A DNA stretch of 64,000 bases, from assembly GCF_963966145.1 (NCBI RefSeq), contig NC_091046.1:46190001-46254000 (forward strand), written 5' to 3'. How positions within the stretch are numbered: the stretch's first letter is position 1; each line of letters opens with the position of its first letter. The notes under the pieces are model-generated. The model was not told where the DNA came from and did not search any database. It was given only the letters and a program-made list of their open reading frames with translations. The position numbers were made by a program, and so were the translations under genes. This document shows positions 34,936-46,786 of the stretch, one piece after another. Source of the stretch: Tenebrio molitor. Lineage: Eukaryota; Arthropoda; Insecta; Coleoptera; Tenebrionidae.

Positions 34936-37588
34936 GGTGGTGGATTTTTGTGGGGGGCGGCGCAGCCCCCGACCCGCGTGTCGGCCGAGAAAATTGCCAT
35001 TAATAACGTCTACTTAGCTGGTCGTAGCACATTTCACCAAAATCCAAATCAAATTACGTTACGATGTAATTTTCGGCGTGTAATTTGTGACTTTAACAGA
35101 ATGGGATAATTTTAACGGAATTTTCGTGTAAATAATTGGACGTTTGTCGACGTCGGCCCGTCGCAACGTTGTGTTTTCCGAACAATGCCTTAACAGTTAG
35201 CCGCGTATCGTGATGAAATATCACATTGTACATTTAAGGATCAGTTTAATTATCCTGTTCGTGCATGCGTTGGCACCCCTGGCGTCCCCGACGGGCCCCA
35301 CCCGTGTGCCTGGTGTTGCCGTAATTGTGGGGATTTTTAATAAAATATATCGGACCGTCTGTAATTAGGAATATTTTTGATCTGTTGCGAGCGGTGCGAG
35401 GCGGGGCCGGCCCCCGAGCCGTCGCACACAATGGACCCTCTAAACCGATTGTTCTTATTGTCACTGGGGCCCGGTGTTTTAGTTACATCTTACGCCGTTA
35501 ATCCCCGTCATTACCGGAACAATGCACGCCGGATTCCGCCTTCGACGCTTTCTCCGAAACGCTGCTCCGGGGCACTCGTTACGGACACAAACATTTTCAC
35601 AAAATATGGCCCCCTCAAAAAAAATTACCAGTTCGAAGACGTAGAGATCTTTCCAAGAGTCGGAATGCCAAAAACCCCATCAACACCGGATCTGTCAGTC
35701 CTACGGGAAAATGACCCGAATCTTTTTTGTACGTTATCAAATTCTCAACAAATTCACTCGTATTCAAAATTTCGCTGCGACTAACAGTTTTCGAGATAAT
35801 TCCGTTAGAAAGTTTGCTCGCGAGACCCGAGCGATGCAAATCTCGCCGCTCAGCTCAAACTCCCTGTTGCTCACCTGATCGTTAGATTTTTAATTTTCTT
35901 ACGTGGTTTTGTAGCGAATAAAATTGGCTTCAAAATGGTGGCAGAAAAATTGGAATCTGTCAATAATTGCGAAAGTTATGGATGTTCAAAGTTTGTACTT
36001 GTGACACGTCTGTCGAAATTACTCCTGCGAGGTTTTTGCGCAAAAATTCTTTATTATTACTACAAACTCTAAAGGACCCTGTGGAATCTATTACGAGCTA
36101 AATTCTAGTTTAAACGATATCTCAATAATTAAATTATCTGGAACGTTGCGCAAGTTATGAGCTTTCAAAGTCAGAAAAAATTTTTAAATCAGTGCTGTAA
36201 AAAAAATCTTTTAAAAATTATTGCAGGCAAGTTTGAAACTATTAAGTATTACACGACTTTTATTAATGAAAATTGAAATCACACAATTGATTTTACATAT
36301 TTACTTTCAATATTGTGGATGCGAGGAATTTTTCTGCATTTTGATACGTTCGATGGATTAGCATTGTCATTTCCATCAATATTATTTTACTGTAATTTTG
36401 TATCACACTCATCTAGGCATCGTTTTACTAACAATTCGATTCTCAATAAATTGCATCAAGTTTTGTTAAATTTGTACCGATAACAAAAAATTGCGAGTCA
36501 AAAACTTTGTAGACGTAATTTCAGCAGACATGATATATTGCATCAATTTTCAACGTCTATAACTTTTTTACTTATCGAGCAATTCCAAATTTTCTCCCAT
36601 CATTTTAAAGACAATTTCATTCACTACAGGGCCGTAGGTTAGAAATTGAAAATCTAATCATCAGCTCAGCAATAGGAAGCTTCAAATCTGCAGCGACGCT
36701 TGAATCCTTTACTCGCTTATCACGCCGCTCGAACGGCATTATCGTGAAAAGTATTAGTTCTACAGGAATTTTCCACGTGACCAAATTTGTTCAAAATTTA
36801 ATAATTTACAAAAAATATTAGTGTAATTTTCACGTAGGATTGACACAAATCGGTGTTATTTGGTTAAAATTTTTCTCTTGATTTTTCCACCCCCTAGAGG
36901 GTGCGGTGGGTGGAATTACCTCCTTGAGGAGACATTCTTGTCTAAAATTGGTTGTTTTATCCTTTTTGGAGATTTTTGGTATAATATGTTTTACAGTCGG
37001 GCCAAAAAATTATAAAACTAGATCAAGAAGCCATTTTGAAAAGCCTAGTTGCGAGAAAAACGCGTTTAAATTTTTTTGTGTCTATTTTTTTAAACGTCAC
37101 AAATCTTAGAAACTCCAGATCCAGTTTTTCGAGAACATTTTTCTCTAAGAAAAAGCAAAGAGAGTGATATTTTCAGCTTTCTAGAGTAGAATTCTCCCTT
37201 GATCTACCTGGTGGTAAAATAAATTTTTATGATGACGCCTGTGCTGTGGACTCATTGGCCAATAAAGGAAACAGCAATTACAGTGCTTTTATTTTATTTT
37301 GTTTGAAGCAAATAAAGGCAGCGTTGGTGTGCCCACCATTAAAAAATTGATCGAACGTGCCCCACGGACAATATGGCGACATTACCATTTTGGCTTTATG
37401 ACGGTCGCAATTGTAAAAATAAATTTGATGTCAGTCCGCCCGAACTGGATATGCAAATCGGTGCAGGTAGAGGCCCCCGTGAAACAATGGCTCAAGAAGC
37501 GCGGCCAGAACAGAAGTTATGTCAAAAGTAGGAATCGTTCGGTTTCGGTCGGTCTGTCGGCGGCTGATAATTGTGTGTCTGCCCCCAG

Positions 37589-40491
37589 AGCGGCGGGACA
37601 GCGTCAACTCCGAGCTGAGCCAGCTGGAGTCGAGCCGCGACCCCGTGAAAACGGAACCCCGCGAAGACAACGAAGACGGCGCCAACCCCGAGAGCGGCCC
37701 CCAGCACGTGTGCCCCTACTGCGAGTACAGCAGCGAGAGCGAGATGCGCATCCAGGCGCACGTCCTCGCCCAGCACGGCACCAGCAGCGCTTCCACCGAC
37801 GGGCCGGTGTTCCAGTGCCCCCTCTGCCAGGACTCGTTCAAGGAGCGCTCCAGCCTGGAGCGGCACGTGATGCAGATCCACTCGGTGAACAGCGAGGGTC
37901 TGCAGCGGCTGCTGATGCTGGTGGACCAGAGCCACTGGCTGAACCGGGCGTCGCGCACCCCCACGCCCAACAACTCGGCCGCCGCCCCCAGCCAGATCGT
38001 GTCGCCCACCTCCGTGTCTTCCAAGGACTCGGCCAAGCAGGAGAAGGGCGAGGATGTCGAGATGATGTCGCCCGCCAGCGAGGACAATAACGAGCTGGAA
38101 GCGGAGCGCTGCGGGACCTGCTTCAAGACCTTCAAGAACATCGACGAGCTGTGTTTCCACCAGAACGAAACGGGGCACCTGGAGATCAAACAGACGCCGA
38201 GCGGGCCGGGGTACGTGTGCTGGAAGAAGGGGTGCAATCAGTTTTTTCCGACGGCGCACTCCCTCCAGATGCACTTCAAGGACGTCCACGCCAAGAACTC
38301 CATCAGCAACATGTCGGTCTCGGAAAAGCACGTCTACAAGTACAGGTGCAATCAGTGCTCGCTGGCGTTCAAGACGCTGGAGAAGCTGCAACTGCACTCG
38401 CAGTACCACATGATCAGGGACGCCACCAAGTGCGTACTGTGCGGGAGGAGTTTCCGGTCGCTGGTGGCGCTGCACAAGCACGTGGAGAGCGTCCACTCGG
38501 ACTTGACAGACGAAGAACTGACGGTGTACAAGCAGAGCTTGATGAGCAATCCCCTGCTTCTGGCGGGGCTGCAAGGACAAGTGCTGGACAGTTCCACCAA
38601 CGATATTTTAAAGAAGGAGTCTCTGGCCGGGGAGGAAGAGGCGACAGAGTGCGACGACAGCAAAGAGATCAACACCAGTCACGACGACAGCAATCAAAAC
38701 GACGGAGAGAACTCGGACGACAGCATCATCTACAAAGACCAACAGTTCCTAGAAGATTACCTGAACAGTCAAGCGATCGCGGAGGACAGCTACAACGATC
38801 CCAACAGGAAGTACAAGTGTCACCGGTGCAAAGTCGCCTTCACCAGACAGAGCTACTTGACGGCTCACAACAAAACTCTTTTGCATCGAAAAGGCGAGAA
38901 GCTGAGCTACCCAATGGAAAAGTACCTGGACCCAAATAGGCCTTACAAATGCGACGTGTGCAAAGAGAGCTTCACCCAAAAAAACATCCTCCTAGTCCAC
39001 TACAACTCGGTCAGTCACCTGCACAAGTTGAAGCGCGCCATGCAAGAACAACAGCAGAACAACAACAACAATCCGGCGGTGTCGCCGGTGATCGGGAGCC
39101 AAGCGCAGAACTTGACGCTGACGCCGAAGAGCACCTCCAGCGAAGAGGACGACAAGAAGCGGTACCGGTGCAACATCTGCAAGGTGGCGTACACGCAGGG
39201 CAGCACTTTGGATATTCATATGCGCAGCGTGCTGCACCAGACGCGGGCCAGCAAGCTGCAGGACTTGGCGATGACCGGGCAGATAGACCTGTCGAAGCCG
39301 CTGATAGAGCAACCGGAGTCGTTGCAGTCTCCGAAACAGAGCAGCCCCTTGCCGGGCGGTGGGGAGAAGACGTCTCCCACCCCTCCGTCGCCCGGCCTCG
39401 GCACAGGTAGCCAGGGGATGACGAGCTGTCCCAAATGCGGCGCCCTTTTCGGTTCGCAAGATCAGTTGAGCGCACACCAGCAGCTGTACTGCATGTTCGC
39501 GGCGCCGATGGCCATCTTCCAAGCGGCGCAAGAGCCCGGCCAGGCGAAGAGTCCGCCCCCCGACGACGACGCCGTCGTCCGACTGTCAATGCCCAAGAAG
39601 ACGGGCTCGCACATGTACAAACACCTGCTGGAGAGCTTCGGCTTCGACCTGGTGATGCAATATAATGAGAGCCACCAGCGGCGCCAGCGCCAGGCCGAGG
39701 AGAAGGCGAGGACGCCGCCCCCGCCGCCAGAGCAGCCCGAGGCGAAGGCCGAGGACGACGCAGAAAGCACCTTACCAGAAGTAAGTAGATCCACGTGCCA
39801 ACATTGCAATAAAGAGTTCTCTAGCGTGTGGGTGTTAAAGTCTCACTGTGAAGAAGTACATAAAGATTTAGTGCCACTAGAATTCTTAGAAAAGTATGCT
39901 CAACAGTTCAAGAACGAATACGAAAAGAAATCGGTGGTCGTGACGGCGGCGACGTCCTCCACCGTTAACAGCCATCCACGGGTAGCGACGCCCGGGGCGC
40001 CCACCACGACGACGTCGTCGAGTCCGGGCGCCGACGCCACGCCGGAAAAAGAGGACGAGTCCAAAGACGCGTTGCACGCCAAACTTAACCAACTTAACCT
40101 GCAGACGCCGCCGGAGGCCGCGTCCACGGCGCCGTCGACGCCGACGTCGTCGACGACGCCCGCGAGCAGCACCGACTCGCTGCCAGCCAACATCCAGGCG
40201 ATGATTGCGCAGAGCATGGCGCAGAACCCGATGGCCTTGGCGCAACAAATGTCAGAAATGCAGGCCGCGTTCAATGTCATGCAATTGCAACAGCTCAACT
40301 TCAATCCCATGATGCAAATGATGGGCATGGGCCTGCCCCTCGGGCTAAACGCTCTGGCAGCGATGAACTTACAGCCGCCTCTGGTGCCGCTCATGATGCC
40401 GCCGCCTCCATACGACCCCATCTCGCAATTCGGCCCCCAAGACCAGCAGGCCATGATGGCCAAACAACAAGCCATGATGCAGCAACAAGCG
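37589..40491 (+). CDS. zfh2: zfh2 coding exon 2: eleven C2H2 fingers
   Basis: This exon encodes residues 768-1735. The first codon is split, and the open frame upstream of 37589 is intron read-through. Fingers begin at about residues 809 (CPYCEYSS), 844 (CPLCQDSF), 942, 978 (CWKKGCNQFF), 1021 (CNQCSLAFKT), 1049, 1178, 1222 (CDVCKESFTQKN), 1295 (CNICKVAYTQ), 1381 and 1504 (CQHCNKEF). The block MYKHLLESFGFDLVMQYNE before the last finger, and VWVLKSHCEEVHKDL within and just after it, are ZFHX-family signatures. The tail is rich in Met, Gln and Pro. The exon ends at AAGCG|GTGAGT in phase 0. A perfect internal donor, GAA|GTAAGT, lies at 39781, also in phase 0. Codon use is less GC-rich just downstream of it, but the conserved finger shows the segment is coding. 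Confidence 0.96.
39781..40491 (+). other. zfh2: Possible alternative 3' part of zfh2 exon 2
   Basis: GTAAGT at 39781-39786 is a consensus splice donor lying between codons. Joining 39780 to 43672 would delete exactly 237 codons in frame: the finger at about residue 1504 and the Met/Gln/Pro-rich linker before homeodomain 1. Whether it is used is unknown. Confidence 0.3.
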
Positions 40492-41389
40492 GTGAGTACC
40501 CCATTCATTTTTCACTTTCCACTTTTTCTTGTTCTTCCTCCGTACAGAGCGTCCCAGTCACTGCAAATTTTCGCAAACGAAAAAACTCCAATTCTAATGA
40601 GGAATTGGGTATTTTATCCTTTGAGATTAAACAGACCTTGAGATAATGTGGTGGCCGCGAAAAAACACATTTTCAAAATACCACTGTTAAAGACTAAACT
40701 ATCACAAAAAAATTCTTTTTATTCAAATGTCTACGCTAGAATACCCCTTCACTATTTTACCCAATTCTCTTGGGCTATTTTTGTACTCCCCAACGCATTT
40801 CACTTTATTTGTGGATTATTATAATTTAATTAATTAACACGGATCCGGTGATTATACCACCAGCTGGTCCGGTGATGGCGGTTGCCGTTTGATAAATCCT
40901 CATTAGCCGCAATTCACCACACGCTGGGTCCGTTATTGCCCAAAATTATCTACAAATTTTCCTGCAGGAATTAGTCGGAAACCGTTAATTAATTTCCAAT
41001 TTTCGCTGTTCGTTTAATTAGAAAACATCTCAATTTGTTGGATTATTGCCTTTCACGTTTAATTATCGCAAGGCATTTATCGAAGGATACGTTTATTGTT
41101 GGCGATTGGCATCGAAACAATCACGGAACAAATAAAAATAATCCTTGAGAAATTAACAATTGTGAAGAAATTAATTGTCAAAAATTTTATTAAGAAAACA
41201 AATTGTCTGTTATATTCTACAGTTTTTCCACCAAACGTATCATTTTCATTTGTTATCACTTAACACTAATTATACCTGGAAATTAGATACTTGGAATAAT
41301 TAAATGATAGCAGAATTACACCTAATGAATTGATAAATGTAAGTGATAAGCCATTTACCTGTGCAGGTATTCAAAAAGAAATTGCATTC

Positions 41390-42450
41390 TTAGTAGTACC
41401 ACTAGAAATAGGTCTTGCAAACAAAAATCTCAAAGTAAAATTAAAAATTAGAAATCAAATATGGACACGGGATACTTAAGATTTTGTTTTTTTGAAATAA
41501 AAAAAATTGAAAGTACTTTAGTACCGATTTGGTACCACTGCACATGTTGAATTTGTATGAAAATTATTGAGTTCAATTTTAGTCAGTCAAACTATTTTCG
41601 ATTTCAATTTTGGAATCATGAAAATATTGCAGTACTGATCAGTACTTGTACGAAATCATCGTGATTGAAAGTAAAGGTCTAAATGTTAATAAATGTCAAA
41701 GTTTAAAGTACTTGCTTGGTCGATTATTAAATATCAAATGAGATGGATCTGAAAGTTTTAAGAAGAAAATACCGTACCTGTTAGATGGTACCAATTGATC
41801 TTTGAATATTCAGTACGCAGAGAAATATTTAGACACGTATTTTCTGCGCAGTTTTAATTTAAGTAATTAATGCAAAAAATAAATGGGGAGGAAAATTTTC
41901 AAGAAACATTCTTAGTACCAATTAGTACCCACCGCGTATATAGAAATTGATCTCGTTACAAATGCGGCATAAATTAAATAAACACGTTGTTTTTTCACAA
42001 TTTGGGAGAAAATGTTTGTGGTAGCTCATAAAGAAGTACCGTGACGATAATTTATTTTTTTAACGGAAATATAGTTTAGTAGCAATTATTATTGTTATAC
42101 GTGTTTAAGATGGTAAAAAAGTAGTTGTGATAGAAAATTTTCTGGAAGTGTTGTCAGTACCAATTAGTACTACACAGAAATATGAATTATGTATACTTAT
42201 GACGTGTGTTAAATACAAATAAATCTACTTCGGGTAAATTTAGAAGTAGTTAACAATTTCATAAAAATCCGATTTTTTTCTAAACCCTTTTATTACGAAT
42301 TACGCACCAAACGGTACCTCATAGTACTTAAGAACAATACAGTACAGTTATAATAATAGAAGATTTAAAATTTTACCTGACAGTACTTGGTAAAGAGCTA
42401 CCTGAGTTCTAAAAGTGAAATCAAAAGATCAAGAACTCCCCAGAACTAGT
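41390..42450. repeat. Degenerate GTAC tandem repeat in intron 2
   Basis: AGTACC/GTAC pairs recur near 41394, 41519, 41634, 41775, 41911, 42035, 42157, 42312 and 42386, averaging 124 bases. Two units share AGTACCAATTAGTAC preceded by a GAAAATTTTC word, showing tandem ancestry. The period and GTAC core match the 18.9-21.3 kb satellite, but the remaining sequence does not, so common origin is uncertain. Confidence 0.55.
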
Positions 42451-42673
42451 ACCAATGGAAATCAAATATTTTTTTTTACAGAGAAAAGTACTGCTAATTA
42501 GAAATACAATTAAGTGCAAAAGATTTAATTTGAAGATTTTGGCCCAACTATTTTCTTAATTGAAGAAATGAATCCAAAAGCCACTTTTTTGGAAATTTTT
42601 GAACTTTAGATCTTGATTGTTTTCCTTCCTCCTGGTACGTTAAAAATCCATATGGATTTTTTCCGCTGTAATA

Positions 42674-43079
42674 CAGGGTGTAATCGAAATGCACGGAATA
42701 ATTTTAACCACGAGGTACTGGCTTCATGTAGAACTCGGAAAAAATATTTTAAAAATTCTATGTCAAAAAAAATTTGACATTTAATTTTTGAGGTACAATT
42801 TTTTATAGTTGCTTTTAGTCTTCTACATTGTCCCACAACACATTTTTAAAATACACCTCTAGGAAATATGCTCTAAAACAAGGAAACCGCATTGGTGTAC
42901 ATTTTATAAAATATACAGGGTGTATTTTAAAAATGTGGTGAAATTTTACCTACGAGGTTGTGGGACAACGTAGAAGACTAAAAGCAACAATAAAAAATTG
43001 TACCTCAAAAATTAAATGTCAATTTATTTTTTGACAGAATTTTTTAAATATTTTTTCCGAGTATTTCGATTACACCCTG
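42674..43079. mobile_element. Two inverted copies of a small TA-flanked MITE
   Basis: The right copy (42916-43079, 164 bases) is bounded by CAGGGTGTA and its inverse TACACCCTG and is flanked by TA. The left copy (42674 to about 42860) is the same element inverted, with an internal insertion of about 40 bases after CGAAAT and a decayed inner end. Together they could form a long foldback. TA flanks and CAGGGTG ends fit a Tc1/mariner-type non-autonomous element. Confidence 0.8.
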
Positions 43080-43671
43080 TATATGTACGGTGGTAAAATC
43101 CTTCTAGTTATCGCCATTATTAATTTTATTGCGTTGTGTCAAACAGGATTTTTTTTAGTTTTTTGCCCCATTAATTACACTTTATGGCGGCGTTTAATGT
43201 CAACCGGCCATCTTGAATCTCCGTGTAAAACAGTTGTGTTGGGCCGCTCTGTACCTGAAAAATTTTCTTAATTAACCGTCCGACCTCCGTCCTACTAATT
43301 AAACCTACCGAGCGTTCGGAAAACCGATTAGAATTCCGTTAACGAGTGGTTGCACCGTCCACGTTTTAGTACATCGGTGGTTTTTTGTTTGGCATTTTAA
43401 ATTACACGCATAGAGTACAATAATTATAGATTTCGAGATCTGACAATTATTAGCGTCTGTTTCGATCCGACTGTTGATTATTTTAATTGCTGTTTGTACG
43501 ATGTAGCCTTGCATTGTGATAATTATCGTAATTGATTTATTGCCAATTTGTTACAATTTATTAAGGCTCGCGTATTTACCGATCGGGTATTGAGAACGTA
43601 TAAATCTGTATAATATCGACAGTGGAATAATGCGAGCTTATGCATTGTCGTCTTTCGTCTCTGTCCCGCAG

Positions 43672-46600
43672 GCCGTTAACGCTGCTGCGAACCAGAAGCG
43701 CGCAAGAACTCGCATCACCGACGACCAACTGAAGATCCTGCGAGCCCACTTCGACATAAACAACTCACCGTCGGAGGAGCAGATCCACGAGATGGCATCG
43801 CAAAGCGGCCTTCCGCCCAAAGTCATAAAGCATTGGTTCAGGAACACGCTGTTCAAAGAAAGACAACGAAACAAAGACAGTCCTTATAATTTCAACAACC
43901 CACCCTCGACGACGCTCAATTTGGAGGAGTACGAGAAGACGGGCGAGGCCAAGGTGATGCCGCTCAACAGCTCGGGCAGCAGCACCGAAGACGTGAAGAA
44001 GGGCACGCCGCCCCCGATCCAGCCCGAGATCAAGACCGAGATGAAAGAGGAACCAGTTGACGAACACAAATTCGACGAGAAGATGCAAGAACCCATCGAC
44101 GAGAAACCCAACCTTTTTAACCTGCCCCCAAACCTGCAACCCCCGCAAAGTCCCGCCACTTCAGTCGCCAGCTCGGACAACATCAACATGTCGCAAGCCT
44201 CCGCCCCCACCACCCCCAACAACCTCACCCTCACCTCCATCATCGCCTCGCAACTCGGCGACACCCTCACCACCAGCACTCCAGCTCTCAACATGTCCAC
44301 GTCGTCCTCCCACCACGGACTCGCCAGCCCCATGCTGCCGCCCCCCAAGCTCAACCAACAGAATTTTCCCAACCCCAACAACCTCCAAGCCATGCTGCCC
44401 CTGACCCCAAACCGCTGCCTCAGTCCTAGTCGAGAGTACAGCAACCCCAGCAGTCAAAGCTCCTGCGGCTCCACGGGGAAACGAGCGAACCGCACCCGCT
44501 TCACCGACTACCAGATCAAAGTCCTGCAGGAGTTTTTCGAGAACAACGCCTACCCCAAAGACGACGATCTCGAGTATCTCTCCAAACTGTTGAATCTCAG
44601 TCCACGAGTGATCGTGGTTTGGTTTCAAAACGCGCGGCAAAAGGCCAGGAAAGTGTACGAGAACCAACCAGCAGTGGAACCAGCGCCTGGGATAGGCGAC
44701 GAGAGCGGGGCCAACAGGTTTCAGAGGACCCCGGGGCTCAACTACCAGTGCAAGAAATGCCTCCTGGTTTTTCAAAGATACTACGAGTTGATCCGCCACC
44801 AGAAGACGCATTGCTTCAAAGAGGAGGATGCCAAGAGGAGCGCTCAGGCGCAGGCGGCAGCCGCGCAGATCGCGGCGGTGTTGAGCTCCGAAGACTCGAA
44901 CTCTAGTACCACCGTGGAGCAGTCGCAGCAGCAACAGCAACAGCCCCAGAACAGCATCCAGCACAGTCCGCAGCTGCAGAACGCGGCGCAGAGCCCCATC
45001 CAGCCGAACCCGCCGACGACGCCCACCCCCACCAGCGGCAACTACCCGCCGTCGCCGTCCGCTGGTGATAATAAAGAAGGGACGTTTCAGTGCGACAAAT
45101 GCAACCTAGTTTTTCCCAGATTCGATCTGTGGCGGGAGCACCAGCTGGTCCACATCATGAACCCCAATTTGTTTCCAACCTACCCCCCAGACTCGCCCTT
45201 CGGGATTTTGCAACAGCACGCGCAGCTCCAACAGCTGAACGCGAATCTGGGGGACATCACCAAGACCAACTCGCAAAACATACAACACCCTTTGGTCAAC
45301 ATGTTGAACAACGTGGGGGGGCAAAAGAGGAAACTGGAGGAGTTCGAGGTGGAGAGCGACACCTCCGATCAACCCAAAGACAAAAGGTTGAGGACCACGA
45401 TCTTGCCCGAACAGTTGGACTATCTGTACCAGAAGTACCAGATCGAGAGCAACCCTTCTAGGAAGATGTTGGAGAACATCGCGAGAGAAGTGGGGTTGAA
45501 GAAACGAGTGGTGCAGGTGTGGTTTCAGAACACGAGGGCTAGGGAGCGCAAAGGGCAGTTCAGAGCCCACGCGCAAGTGATCAACAAGAGGTGTCCCTTT
45601 TGTCCGGCTCTTTTCAAAGTGAAATCTGCGCTGGAGTCTCATCTGACGACGAAGCATGCTGCCAGGGGTGAGGTCAATATCGACGCGCTCCCAGACGAAG
45701 AAGTCAGTTTGGAATCTTCTCCTAGTTTGAGTTCTGGAGGGGACAACAAGTTCCAGCAGAACCCGAATATGATGCCTCCTTTATTTCCGACGCTGCATCC
45801 AGAAATGGAGAACTCGATAAAAAAGTACTACGAAGAGAGCATGAAGAGATATATTAGTGAGTTGCAAGCGCACGCGTCCTCCTCCAACGGCGACAAGAGC
45901 GAGATCAAATCAGGCAAGGAAGAAGGCGAGATCCCGCTCGATTTGTCGAAACCCGTCGACCTATCCAGACCCATGAAAGTGTCCATGGACCACGAGCGCA
46001 CCATCTGCGACCCCGGCCCCTTGACGGACCTGAGCGAGAGGTCGCTGTGCGACGAGCGCAGCGACTCCATGTCGGAAACCACCGAGATCTTCGACGACGA
46101 GAGCAACCCGACGTCTCCAGCCAGCAGCACCCAAAGCAACACCCACCGCCTGTCCAACACCGGCAGCTCCAGCGGCACCAAGCGATTTCGCACCCAAATG
46201 TCCTCCGTACAAGTGAAAGTGATGAAGTCGCTCTTCGGCGACTACAAGACCCCCACGATGGCCGAGTGCGAGATGCTGGGCCGCGAGATCGGCCTGCCGA
46301 AACGCGTGGTGCAAGTGTGGTTCCAGAACGCGCGGGCCAAAGAGAAGAAGAGCAAGATCGCGCTGCAGAAGGTGCTGGGCGCCCCGGAATCCGACACTCC
46401 GGTCCTGCCCGAAGACTGCAAGTTCTGCAATTTCAAATACTCGCACAAGTACTCCATCCAAGACCACATCTTCACCAAGAGCCACATCGCCAACGTGCGC
46501 ATGCACCTAGAGAACGCCAGCAAGGAGGCGGGCGAGAGCGAGTTCACGGTGCCGCCGCTCCCGGGGGCCTCCTCGGTCACCGCCGACTCCACCACCAACC

Positions 46601-46786
46601 CGCCGCAGAACCTCAACAACAACACGCACCTCCAGCTGCTGCAGATGGCCGGGATGCCGGCCCCGACCAAGGGGGACCAGGAGGAGAACTCGGAGACGCT
46701 GTTCCAGCAGCTCTACGCCCTCGGCAACAACGCCAACTACGGGGTCCAGAACCAGTACGTGCACCACTCGATGTTCGGCGCCAACG
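43672..46786 (+). CDS. zfh2: zfh2 coding exon 3: four homeodomains, fingers 20-23
   Basis: This exon encodes residues 1736-2773. Homeodomains lie at about 1743-1802, 2005-2064, 2305-2364 and 2571-2630. Single C2H2 fingers begin at about 2095 (CKKCLLVFQR), 2209 (CDKCNLVFPR), 2376 (CPFCPALFKVK) and 2651 (CKFCNFKYSHK). The order HD1-HD2-finger-finger-HD3-finger-HD4-finger is that of vertebrate ZFHX3/4. Linkers are rich in Ser, Pro, Gln and Asn. A PLDLS sequence at 45934-45948, closely followed by VDLS, resembles a CtBP-corepressor docking motif. The acceptor GTCCCGCAG sets the start; the upstream in-frame ATG at 43630 lies in the intron. The exon ends at CCAACG|GTGAGT in phase 1, so coding continues downstream and the in-frame stop shortly after is intronic. 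Confidence 0.96.
43693..43872 (+). other. zfh2: Homeodomain 1 of zfh2 (atypical)
   Basis: Sixty residues, with recognition helix KVIKHWFRNTLFKERQRN. W48, F49 and N51 are present, but position 50 is R rather than Q and position 53 is L rather than R. The same unusual helix occurs in vertebrate ZFHX proteins, so the difference is ancestral. Confidence 0.95.
44479..44658 (+). other. zfh2: Homeodomain 2 of zfh2
   Basis: Sixty residues from KRANRTRFTDYQ, with helix 3 RVIVVWFQNARQKARK. Q50, N51 and R53 are present, as expected for TAAT-type binding. Confidence 0.96.
45379..45558 (+). other. zfh2: Homeodomain 3 of zfh2
   Basis: Sixty residues from DKRLRTTILPEQ, with helix 3 KRVVQVWFQNTRARERKG. W48, F49, Q50, N51 and R53 are all present. 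Confidence 0.96.
46177..46356 (+). other. zfh2: Homeodomain 4 of zfh2
   Basis: Sixty residues from TKRFRTQMSSVQ, with helix 3 KRVVQVWFQNARAKEKKSK. It matches the fourth homeodomain of ZFHX3/4. Drosophila Zfh2 is described with only three homeodomains. Confidence 0.96.

Larger units (their letters stand above)
33325..37588 (+). other. zfh2: zfh2 intron 1
   Basis: The intron runs from GTGAGC (33325) to CTGCCCCCAG (ending 37588), is phase 1, and joins a split GAG glutamate codon. It holds a dispersed repeat (33441-33550), a ~67-bp tandem duplication (34823-34935), a GC-rich islet at 35.25-35.6 kb, and AT-rich DNA. No additional exon is recognised. Confidence 0.92.
40492..43671 (+). other. zfh2: zfh2 intron 2
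   Basis: The intron runs from GTGAGT (40492) to GTCCCGCAG (ending 43671) in phase 0. It contains a degenerate GTAC tandem repeat (41390-42450) and two inverted MITE copies (42674-43079). No further exon is seen. Confidence 0.92.

Noticed and set aside
37519..37588. N-terminal extension of zfh2 exon 2 beginning at ATG 37519
   Set aside because: A clear acceptor CTGCCCCCAG at 37588 and the phase match to exon 1 show this part is intronic.
37522..38580. 352-codon minus-strand open frame opposite zfh2 exon 2
   Set aside because: Antisense shadow of a conserved C2H2-coding frame. It contains Leu/Val/Arg repeats with no motif.
39781..39940. Short intron starting at GTAAGT within exon 2
   Set aside because: The sequence after it encodes a conserved C2H2 finger in frame, so constitutive removal is unlikely. 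Retained as a possible alternative donor.
43630..43671. Start codon of a separate homeobox gene at 43630
   Set aside because: The acceptor at 43671 and phase-0 match to exon 2, plus conserved ZFHX domain order, show it is an internal exon of zfh2.
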